Origin: an uncultured delta proteobacterium
Lineage (GTDB): Bacteria > Desulfobacterota > Syntrophorhabdia > Syntrophorhabdales > Syntrophorhabdaceae
Assembly: GCA_903872255.1 (NCBI GenBank)
Contig: CAIQJW010000147.1
Coordinates: 1 to 15,111, forward strand
Direction: 5' to 3'
Length of the DNA: 15,111 nt
This document shows positions 1-5,852 of the stretch, one piece after another (position 1 is the stretch's first letter; each line of letters begins with the position of its first letter). The translations under genes and the position numbers were made by a program. The notes under the pieces were generated by a model. That model made no database searches, was not told the origin of the DNA, and saw only the letters and a list, made by a program, of their open reading frames with translations.

Positions 1-108
1 CACAGCCATCCCACCATATTCCGTACCCATATGTGAATGATAATCGGTGCCGTAAAGTAGATTGCTTGCGCAATTTTTCTTCGATACTATACCGAAAACA
101 CCGCTCAT
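1..108 (-). CDS. PurF-like class II glutamine amidotransferase, 5' end only (partial)
   Basis: Thirty-six N-terminal codons are present; the rest lies beyond the left edge. The start is ATG at 108-106 with a strong AGGAGG Shine-Dalgarno at 114-119. The peptide begins MSGVFGIVSKKNC and continues with LLYGTDYHSHMGTEYGG, which follows the N-terminal pattern of amidophosphoribosyltransferases (GVFGI, then a segment aligning with the LQHRGQE region). That family makes phosphoribosylamine from PRPP and glutamine in purine synthesis. Oddly, residue 2 is Ser, where the family's Ntn nucleophile Cys normally follows Met; the only Cys visible is residue 13. From memory, a divergent 'amidophosphoribosyltransferase' group common in Bacteroidetes has the same MSG start and YGTDYHSH segment. 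It may therefore be a paralogue without classical glutaminase activity. The PRPP-binding half cannot be seen. Confidence 0.65.
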   Translation of the reverse strand, partial: MSGVFGIVSKKNCASNLLYGTDYHSHMGTEYGGMAV

Positions 109-129
109 GAGATCCTCCTTCGGTTTTTT

Positions 130-141
130 AACACATGTGTT
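130..141. promoter_or_regulatory. 12-bp perfect palindrome upstream of the PurF-like gene
   Basis: AACACATGTGTT is a perfect palindrome lying in the presumed 5' leader of the minus-strand PurF-like gene, 11 bases upstream of its Shine-Dalgarno. It could be a repressor operator or chance. No regulator is encoded next to it. Confidence 0.25.
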
Positions 142-166
142 TGATCGTGAAGTTGCCGATAGGGAT

Positions 167-195
167 ATGATATATATATTGCGGCTAAATTTCCA
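167..195 (-). promoter_or_regulatory. Candidate sigma70 promoter for the PurF-like gene
   Basis: On the minus strand TGGAAA (190-195, 4 of 6 to TTGACA) and TATCAT (167-172, 5 of 6 to TATAAT) are separated by 17 bases. Transcription would start near 160, giving a leader of about 50 bases that holds the palindrome and the AGGAGG site. The region is AT-rich with alternating TA, so the -10 assignment is not unique. Confidence 0.35.
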
Positions 196-217
196 CAGGA
201 ATGAACCATAGATACCG

Positions 218-257
218 GGTATTGACACGCATTCTAGAAATGGCTACTATCAATACC
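218..257 (+). promoter_or_regulatory. sigma70 promoter embedded in an inverted repeat, upstream of the 203-aa gene
   Basis: TTGACA (222-227) and TACTAT (245-250) are spaced by 17 bases on the plus strand, a good sigma70 promoter for the gene starting at 308. An 8-bp perfect inverted repeat, GGTATTGA (218-225) and TCAATACC (250-257), brackets it so that the left arm contains most of the -35 and the right arm begins at the last base of the -10. This is the geometry expected of an operator that occludes RNA polymerase, but a regulator is not identified. Confidence 0.5.
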
Positions 258-307
258 AAAAGGAAATATGCCCTTCATATCCCGAACGGCTTAAAGGATG
301 GTAAACA

Positions 308-919
308 ATGTCATCGCTTATATTTTACACGGATGAACGGCAGGCCCTCGTTGCTTCCGATACGCTGGTTGTTTCTGCAGAAAACGGGGAACCGCTTTAT
401 TTCGCGTCAAAGACGATATACCTGCCGCATCTCAAGACAATAATCGCCTCGAGGGGCCTCCCCCGCTTCATCGAACAGTGGTTTTGCATAGTCAATCAAA
501 TGTCGGCACGTGATATTCACGATCTGAATGAGTATTCACCGGGCAACCTCATAAAGCTCTTCGATTGGTTCATCTCGGTTAACGGTTATGAATCACCTCA
601 AGAGACCACCGTCTATCATATCGGTTTTTCAGAGAAGGATAACATGATACATTCATTTGCCTACAGTTCATCCCATGCTTTTGATCCCGAACCCCTGGCG
701 TATGGGCTTGCCATCCAGCCCCCGTGTCCTTTACCGGAGGGGGATTTCAGGTTTATCGATCATGTACCCGGACTTATGAATAAACAGCGCGAAGAGCAAA
801 ACAAGATAGACCCCGATAAACGGTCATATATTGGCGGGGAGATCTACGGAATGTACCTCACCGCCGATGGATGCAACGCGTTTAAGCTGGGCGCCTTTAA
901 TGATTTCCCCGCCGTTTAA
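308..919 (+). CDS. Conserved-looking hypothetical protein, possibly Ntn-hydrolase-like
   Basis: This 203-residue soluble protein has no signal peptide or membrane segment. The ATG at 308 is supported by AAAGGA at 293-298 and by the promoter at 222-250. I do not recognise it firmly. The N-terminal pattern (LIFYTDERQALVASDTL, then a strand ending in LPHLKTIIASRG) and the C-terminal segment GGEIYGMYLTADG resemble small proteasome-like Ntn-hydrolase proteins, in which an early beta hairpin with 'ASDT' is followed by a 'GG.i.....dG' sheet. No processed Thr/Ser/Cys N terminus is evident, so catalysis is doubtful. Residues 60-110 and 140-175 have no recognisable motif. It is followed on the same strand, after 114 bases, by a small cysteine-rich gene that might be cotranscribed. 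The Ntn assignment is a weak inference. Confidence 0.7.
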   Translation: MSSLIFYTDERQALVASDTLVVSAENGEPLYFASKTIYLPHLKTIIASRGLPRFIEQWFCIVNQMSARDIHDLNEYSPGNLIKLFDWFISVNGYESPQETTVYHIGFSEKDNMIHSFAYSSSHAFDPEPLAYGLAIQPPCPLPEGDFRFIDHVPGLMNKQREEQNKIDPDKRSYIGGEIYGMYLTADGCNAFKLGAFNDFPAV

Positions 920-1033
920 GTTTTTCCCCGAATAAACCGACCAAGTATATAGAATGAACCGGAATGAAAAAATAATGAAATATCAGGCGATACACGGGTT
1001 GCCAAATAAGGATAAGGAGATTACATTTAGGCC

Positions 1034-1276
1034 ATGACAACGGACGAACAAAAGATGGTATCGCAATACGCTGACCAGGCATTCCGGGGAAGGACGATAC
1101 GCCAGGAATATCCTGTATGCGAATGCGGGAAGATGTTCAGTGAAAAGAACCTCTGTGACGCGCCGGGTGTGTTTTTCAAAAGTGTCGATGTCTTTGGCAA
1201 GACATTCACCCTTATAGAACCCGTATGCCCTATATGCAAACGGAAGATCCCGGCCAGTTTCAATATATTGAATTAA
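1034..1276 (+). CDS. Small cysteine-rich protein, putative zinc-binding, function unknown
   Basis: This 80-residue protein has Cys29-x-Cys31, Cys41 and Cys65-x-x-Cys68, a spacing compatible with one zinc ribbon or another small metal site. It has no signal peptide. ATG 1034 is the only plausible start because an in-frame TAG lies two codons upstream; an AAGGAGA at 1014-1020 is placed about 13 bases away, farther than usual. It lies downstream of the 203-residue gene on the same strand and ends 13 bases before the end of a convergent gene. An antisense ORF of similar length covers the same span, but the Shine-Dalgarno and the paired cysteine motifs favour this strand. I cannot assign a function. 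Confidence 0.55.
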   Translation: MTTDEQKMVSQYADQAFRGRTIRQEYPVCECGKMFSEKNLCDAPGVFFKSVDVFGKTFTLIEPVCPICKRKIPASFNILN

Positions 1277-1289
1277 CCGATCATTCAGC

Positions 1290-1541
1290 TCATTCTTCGT
1301 CTTTCAGAAAATAGTCGTGGTATTCAGGTTCGGTGAAATGCATTTTCAGCATCTTGCTGATCATTTCGAAGATCCCGGCAAGTTCAGAATCGGACATGCG
1401 TTTCAGGATAACTTTCATCAGATCATCGTCGGAAAATTTTTGCAGGTAGACTTTGATGGTATCTTCATCCGTCTGCCGGTCCATGCCGTATCCCAGAAAA
1501 CCATCGTATGTTTCCACAAAAGTGTGTGAATGTCTTGCCAT
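1290..1541 (-). CDS. Conserved 83-aa cytoplasmic protein, function unknown
   Basis: This acidic, highly charged 83-residue protein has no membrane segment and is probably mostly helical after residue 25. The N-terminal signature (ARHSHTFVETYDGFLGYGMD, then RQTDEDT) matches, from memory, a small family annotated only as 'cytoplasmic protein' in deltaproteobacteria. ATG at 1541 is preceded by a purine-rich AGGGGTG at about 1547-1553. It lies 37 bases downstream of the hydrogenase fusion on the same strand, with no visible terminator between, so it is probably cotranscribed with it. That context hints at a role connected to the hydrogenase or its metabolism, but nothing in the sequence (no Cys, no nucleotide-binding motif) shows one. 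Confidence 0.8.
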   Translation of the reverse strand: MARHSHTFVETYDGFLGYGMDRQTDEDTIKVYLQKFSDDDLMKVILKRMSDSELAGIFEMISKMLKMHFTEPEYHDYFLKDEE

Positions 1542-1578
1542 ATCGCACCCCTGCCGGTCCTTTCCGGACCCGGATTCC

Positions 1579-4500
1579 TTATTCGCTCTTTACTGCCCCC
1601 AGCGCCGGTATCAGGTGGGTCTCGACAAAAGCGGCCGGGTCATCGGGATCGACCTGATTGATGACATTTGTCCCGACAACGACATTGGGCCCGCCGGCGC
1701 ACTGGTCCGTGCAGAAACGCGCCTTTATCCTGAATCTTTCCAGAAGGCCGCGCTTTTTCAGATCGGCGGAGAGCCCCTCAAGAAGGTGAAACGAGCCCTT
1801 CAGGTAACAGCTTGTCCCGAGGCAGACGCCAACATCGATGGGCGCGTTGTCGCGAAGGAGCTCCTCGACCGATTCCTGTACGCGCATCGAGCGGCGGCGG
1901 TACGTTGTATGGAGATTATGGTGGGATAATGTCCCATCGGGTTTGCCGAGCCAATTCGTATAGATGGCCTGAATGGTCGGGTTATCCTGGCTTTTCTTTA
2001 TGTGTGCGGCCTCGTCAAGCCGGTAGAGGACCTCGAGCCTGTCCTCCGAATCGCTCGTCAGCTTGGGTGCCGGGTTTCCCGATCCATTGATGCACCCTCC
2101 CGGACAGGCCATTACCTCGATGAGATCGTACGGGGCGTCCCCGGAACGCATCCTGTCAATCAGGTCCTGGGCATTTTGAAGGCCGCTGACGACAGCCAGA
2201 CGCACCTTCGTTTCGCCGAGGTTGATCGTTGTCTCCTTGACCCCGTTCAACCCCCGGACCTGCTCATACGTGAAGCCTTCCATCCTTTTTCCCATCACAC
2301 GTTCTGCGGCGAGCCTCAAGGCCGCCTCGGCTACACCGCCCGAGGCGCCAAAGATGATGCCGGCGCCGCTTATCTTGCCGAAGAATGCATCCACCGGGAC
2401 GGGATTAAACGTTCTGGGGTCCATTCCCCGCTCTTCGAACAGTCGTATCACTTCCGTTGTGGTCAGGACCGCGTCGACATCAGCAATACCCTCCCGGTTG
2501 AATTCGGGACGGCGCGCTTCATATTTCTTTGCATTGCACTGCATGACCGAAACGAAAAAGAGGCGCTCCGGCGGAACCTTCATCTGCCGCGCAAAATAAT
2601 GCTTCATGACAGAACCGAACATTTGCTGGGGTGACCGGCATGACGAAAGATGGGGGAGTATATCGGGTGCCAGCTTTTCACAGTAATTTACCCAGGCGGG
2701 ACAACATGACGTTATCTGGGGAAGGATCCCTCCCTCGGCGATACGGCTCAAAAATTCCGTACCCTCCTCCATTATCGTTAGATCGGCTGCCCAGCACGTG
2801 TCAAATACGAAGTTAAATCCAACTTCCTTCAGTCCGGCCGAAAGGACAGACATAACCTCGCCCGGGTCCATGCCGTAGTATTGCCCGAACGTTGCCCGGA
2901 CGGCCGGGGCGATCTGCGCGACAACAATCATATTAGAGTCGTGAAGTGCACGGTAAATTGTCGGAATCACGGGTTTAAAGGAAAGGGCCCCCGTAGGGCA
3001 TACCGTTGCACAATGGCCGCAGGCAACGCATACAGTCATATCGAGCGGGCGGTGATCGTTCGGCCCTATCGTCAAGACATTGTCCGTTTCATAGAAAGAC
3101 AATGCGGACGAACCTTCCATTTCGCGGCAAACCTTGAGACACAGGCCGCACAGGATGCACTTCCCGGGATCACGAATAATAAATGGATGGTTGTCATCGA
3201 CAGGAAGTACCCGCACCGGGGCCGGCCTGTCATATTCCACCTGGTATTCGCTTGCATGCTGCCTTAGGGTGCATCCGTACCGTTCTATACATCCGCAGGA
3301 AAGACAGCGTGCTGCTTCCTGCATGGCAATTTCCCCGTCCCACGTACTGGTGCATTCCTCAAAATCCGCTTTCCTTGCTTCCGCACCAGCTGTGGGTATT
3401 TCGTGGCGCTCTGACGGTACGACCCATTTATATTCGTCGGGCGGTATCTGGTCCCATCGCCCTTTTGAGCAATTGTACGGCTCGATATCGGTGACGGACC
3501 TTCCCGTCCTGAGATATTCGTCTACCTCAAATGCAGCTTTTTTTCCTGCACCGATCGCATTGATCGCTATATCCGGCCCGCTTACGCAGTCCCCGCCGGA
3601 AAACACGCCGGTGATCGAAGTCTCCATGGTATTTCCGACCGTGATAGTCCCATGCTTTGTCGTAAGATCATCGCGAGCTATACAGTCATTATCCACTATC
3701 TGGCCGATAGCGCTGATTATTGTCGAGCACGGGAGAACAAAGTCTGATCCTTCGACCGGCACCGGGCGGCGCCTGCCGCTCGCGTCGGGTTCGCCGAGCT
3801 CCATTTTCATGCATAGGAGCGTTAAAACACCATTTTCACGGCTTATCGTCTTGGGCGCGGCAAGGTACATCATTGTGACGCCTTCCTCGATCGCCTCTTC
3901 TATCTCGATATCTTCGGCCGGCATTTCGCTCAGCGTGCGGCGATACGCCACGATGACATTCCGGCAGCCAAGCCGGACAGCGCTTCGCGCGGCATCCATC
4001 GCCGTGTTGCCGCCGCCGAAAACTATAACATTGTCCCCAAGGTCCGGCCTTTCTTTTCGGGCGCAGCGTGCAAGGAGATCAAGCCCTGTCATGACGCCCG
4101 GGGTGTCTTCGCCGGGTATCGCCATCCGGGACGATTTCTGGGCCCCGATCCCGAGGAATATCGCATCGTATCCTTCCCTTTTTAGCGACTGGATCGTGAA
4201 GTCCTTACCCAGCGCTTTCTGGTACTGAATATCAATATCGAGGTCGAGAATGGCCCGTATCTCGCGATCAAGGATATCCTCCGGCAGGCGATAGTCGGGG
4301 ATGCCCCACCTGAGCATTCCGCCTGCCGCTTCCTGTTTTTCGAACACGGTGACCCTGTGGCCGAGACATTTCAGAAAGTACGCACACGTAAGTCCGGCGG
4401 GTCCCGCCCCGATCACGGCAACCCTTCGACCGGTATCCGGCAAAAGCCTTGGGGTAAATTCAACCGCCTGGTAGCTGTCATAATCCCCGATGAACCTCTT

Positions 4501-5007
4501 CACCCCGTTGATATTGACCGGCGAATCCACGGCATTCCTCCGGCATTCCGCTTCGCACGGATGAGGACAGACCCTGCCGCATACAGACGGGAAGGGGTTG
4601 TTTTCCCTGATGACCCTGAGCGCCTCAATAAAATTTCCGTTGGCTACGTGATAAAGATATTTCTGAATATCGATGTGGGCAGGGCATCGATTAACGCACG
4701 GTGCCACGCAGTCCCCGTAGTGATTTCTTAAGAGGGCTTGAAGATAGATCTTCCTGAAACTCTCGAGGGCAGGCGTCCGGGTGGCAATTACCATACCATC
4801 GGCTATTAAAGTCCCTGTTGCCGATATGATATGCGGTTTGCCATTATCGAGAAGTTCAACCATGGATATCTCGACATTTGTCGGCGGGCTGACCCTCGGG
4901 TCATATCCCAGTGTCGGTATGTCTATCCCGTTCTCGCGGGCGGCATCAATGATCGTAATGCCGTCGCGTGCAGTGCACGTAACGTTGTCTATGATTATCG
5001 TTGCCAC
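1579..5007 (-). CDS. GltD-like flavoprotein / [FeFe]-hydrogenase / thioredoxin-like [2Fe-2S] fusion protein
   Basis: This 1142-residue cytoplasmic multi-cofactor enzyme is predicted to couple NAD(P)H and H2/protons. Domains in order: NuoG-type ferredoxin fold (1-85); GltD-type Fe-S helical domain with Cys100, 104, 108, 143, 147, 151 and 155; FAD-binding GAGPAG at 200-205 and NAD(P)-binding GGGNTAMD at 331-338 followed by AYRR, with FAD-closing GVFSGGD at 467-473; a CLSCGC cluster motif near 568; two [4Fe-4S] sites (Cys617/620/623/627 and Cys660/663/666/670); H-cluster domain with TSCCP (Cys768, Cys769), MQCNAKKYE (Cys824, Lys827, Glu830) and MACPGGC (Cys968, Cys972); C-terminal CX4C (1062, 1067) and CX3C (1099, 1103) as in HndA/NuoE. 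All H-cluster ligands and the proton-relay Cys are present, so it should be active. The start is GTG at 5007 with GGAGG 5 bases upstream. The GltD linkage recalls the glutamate-synthase-linked [FeFe] group, but no gltA/gltB large subunit lies nearby. The N-terminal ferredoxin fold lacks its cysteines. Confidence 0.95.
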   Translation of the reverse strand: MATIIIDNVTCTARDGITIIDAARENGIDIPTLGYDPRVSPPTNVEISMVELLDNGKPHIISATGTLIADGMVIATRTPALESFRKIYLQALLRNHYGDCVAPCVNRCPAHIDIQKYLYHVANGNFIEALRVIRENNPFPSVCGRVCPHPCEAECRRNAVDSPVNINGVKRFIGDYDSYQAVEFTPRLLPDTGRRVAVIGAGPAGLTCAYFLKCLGHRVTVFEKQEAAGGMLRWGIPDYRLPEDILDREIRAILDLDIDIQYQKALGKDFTIQSLKREGYDAIFLGIGAQKSSRMAIPGEDTPGVMTGLDLLARCARKERPDLGDNVIVFGGGNTAMDAARSAVRLGCRNVIVAYRRTLSEMPAEDIEIEEAIEEGVTMMYLAAPKTISRENGVLTLLCMKMELGEPDASGRRRPVPVEGSDFVLPCSTIISAIGQIVDNDCIARDDLTTKHGTITVGNTMETSITGVFSGGDCVSGPDIAINAIGAGKKAAFEVDEYLRTGRSVTDIEPYNCSKGRWDQIPPDEYKWVVPSERHEIPTAGAEARKADFEECTSTWDGEIAMQEAARCLSCGCIERYGCTLRQHASEYQVEYDRPAPVRVLPVDDNHPFIIRDPGKCILCGLCLKVCREMEGSSALSFYETDNVLTIGPNDHRPLDMTVCVACGHCATVCPTGALSFKPVIPTIYRALHDSNMIVVAQIAPAVRATFGQYYGMDPGEVMSVLSAGLKEVGFNFVFDTCWAADLTIMEEGTEFLSRIAEGGILPQITSCCPAWVNYCEKLAPDILPHLSSCRSPQQMFGSVMKHYFARQMKVPPERLFFVSVMQCNAKKYEARRPEFNREGIADVDAVLTTTEVIRLFEERGMDPRTFNPVPVDAFFGKISGAGIIFGASGGVAEAALRLAAERVMGKRMEGFTYEQVRGLNGVKETTINLGETKVRLAVVSGLQNAQDLIDRMRSGDAPYDLIEVMACPGGCINGSGNPAPKLTSDSEDRLEVLYRLDEAAHIKKSQDNPTIQAIYTNWLGKPDGTLSHHNLHTTYRRRSMRVQESVEELLRDNAPIDVGVCLGTSCYLKGSFHLLEGLSADLKKRGLLERFRIKARFCTDQCAGGPNVVVGTNVINQVDPDDPAAFVETHLIPALGAVKSE

Positions 5008-5040
5008 AAAATCCTCCGAGGTAAAGCGTAAATGTTCGAC

Positions 5041-5069
5041 ATTATACTGTTTTTACCGGAGATTGTAAA
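5041..5069 (-). promoter_or_regulatory. Near-consensus sigma70 promoter of the hydrogenase operon
   Basis: On the minus strand TTTACA (5064-5069, 5 of 6) and a perfect TATAAT (5041-5046) are spaced by 17 bases. Transcription would begin near 5034, giving a leader of about 27 bases containing the GGAGG site before the GTG start. The near-consensus sequence suggests strong, largely unregulated expression. Confidence 0.7.
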
Positions 5070-5083
5070 ACCACCAGAGAAAC

Positions 5084-5097
5084 GTTCTACGTTCTAC
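5084..5097. repeat. Heptamer tandem repeat, GTTCTAC x2
   Basis: Two perfect copies of GTTCTAC lie head to tail in the 214-base spacer between the hydrogenase and nuclease genes. A nearly identical pair in opposite orientation lies at 5203-5216, so the two pairs bracket a segment of about 133 bases with no ORF. Confidence 0.7.
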
Positions 5098-5202
5098 TTT
5101 AAAAAAACCAAATATTTCACAATTACTGGCTTGTGCACATAACGAACTGAAAGGTCACTATTTGCAGCATATACGACCTTGTAACGGCTACCACCTGGAA
5201 AC

Positions 5203-5216
5203 GCAGAACGCAGAAC
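5203..5216. repeat. Heptamer tandem repeat, GCAGAAC x2 (inverted partner of 5084-5097)
   Basis: Two perfect copies of GCAGAAC, whose reverse complement GTTCTGC differs from the GTTCTAC unit at 5084-5097 by one base. The array ends 5 bases before the 3' end of the nuclease gene. In the segment between the two arrays I see no gene or RNA. Confidence 0.7.
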
Positions 5217-5221
5217 GGTTC

Positions 5222-5752
5222 CTAATATCTTGCCTCATATTTCTCTGAATGCTGCCGATGGTTGAACCAGTTTTCCCGGTAGGCCCTTGCGATATCTTTT
5301 GACCGGATAACGAGCAGGTTCTCAGCGTTTTTTTCCTGTGCGGCCTTCGTGAAATTAAAAGAACCGGTTATCGTGGTTGTCGAGTCTATGATGATGATCT
5401 TATTGTGCGCTATGGCATGCCGGGAATCGATATAGGTGGGGACCCCCATGTTTGCAAGGAACGTGGCCCATGAATATTTCGCTGTACGCTGGCTTTTATC
5501 AAGGACAGCCTCAACCCTAACGCCTCGTTTATGCGCGTTTATCAAGGCTTTTCCGATCTCGGCGGACGTAAACGAATATGCCTGAACGAGTATTTCGGAC
5601 CGGGCCGAGTTGATCTCATTTAGTATTCTGTCCGTACATGTGCCGCCAGGGGTGAAGCACAGGTCGATTGCGGCGTTTTTGTCCTGTCCTGCCGCGGTGC
5701 CGGGAACCAGGAATAAAAAGAGGGCCAAAAGCCAAAAATACTGTCTTTTCAT
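5222..5752 (-). CDS. Exported phospholipase D/Nuc-type nuclease, single HKD motif
   Basis: This 176-residue protein begins with a signal peptide (Lys-Arg, then a hydrophobic stretch at 6-18, likely cleaved near Ala21). The mature part carries one HKD motif, His116-x-Lys118-x4-Asp123, followed by GSFNFT at 130-135. This is the layout of the Nuc subfamily of the phospholipase D superfamily, whose small single-motif members (about 150-180 residues) dimerise to form one active site and cleave DNA or phosphodiesters in the periplasm or outside the cell. ILVQAYSFTS at 54-63 is also typical of the family. Two Cys (32, 39) could form a disulfide. The ATG at 5752 has no Shine-Dalgarno; a good promoter ends 12 bases upstream, suggesting a very short leader. 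The substrate (DNA or phospholipid) cannot be told from sequence. Confidence 0.9.
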   Translation of the reverse strand: MKRQYFWLLALFLFLVPGTAAGQDKNAAIDLCFTPGGTCTDRILNEINSARSEILVQAYSFTSAEIGKALINAHKRGVRVEAVLDKSQRTAKYSWATFLANMGVPTYIDSRHAIAHNKIIIIDSTTTITGSFNFTKAAQEKNAENLLVIRSKDIARAYRENWFNHRQHSEKYEARY

Positions 5753-5764
5753 ATGTTGTTCATA

Positions 5765-5793
5765 ATCCTAGATAAAGACCCGCCAAAAGTCAA
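5765..5793 (-). promoter_or_regulatory. sigma70-like promoter of the nuclease gene, very close to the start codon
   Basis: On the minus strand TTGACT (5788-5793, 5 of 6) and TAGGAT (5765-5770, 4 of 6) are spaced by 17 bases. The -10 box ends 12 bases before the ATG, so the predicted leader is only about 5-7 bases. Confidence 0.5.
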
Positions 5794-5852
5794 TTGCACT
5801 TTACTATTGTAAAATGGTATGGAATTAGAAGAGAATTATTGAAAACAACATT

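Noticed and set aside
201..443. 80-codon plus-strand ORF overlapping the 203-aa gene
   Set aside because: It lies across the promoter region and the start of the better supported gene in another frame, has no Shine-Dalgarno at its ATG, and its composition (many Arg, no motif) looks like out-of-frame translation.
1453..1929. 158-codon plus-strand ORF across the end of the hydrogenase gene and the 83-aa gene
   Set aside because: It is antisense to two supported genes and has no recognisable pattern.
3134..4228. 364-codon ORF antisense to the hydrogenase fusion
   Set aside because: It is fully antisense to a region with many recognisable catalytic motifs; the protein is Ser/Arg/Pro-rich with no family pattern, as expected for a shadow frame.
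5084..5216. CRISPR array
   Set aside because: The repeated units are only 7 bp, directly abutting, with no regular spacers and no cas genes.
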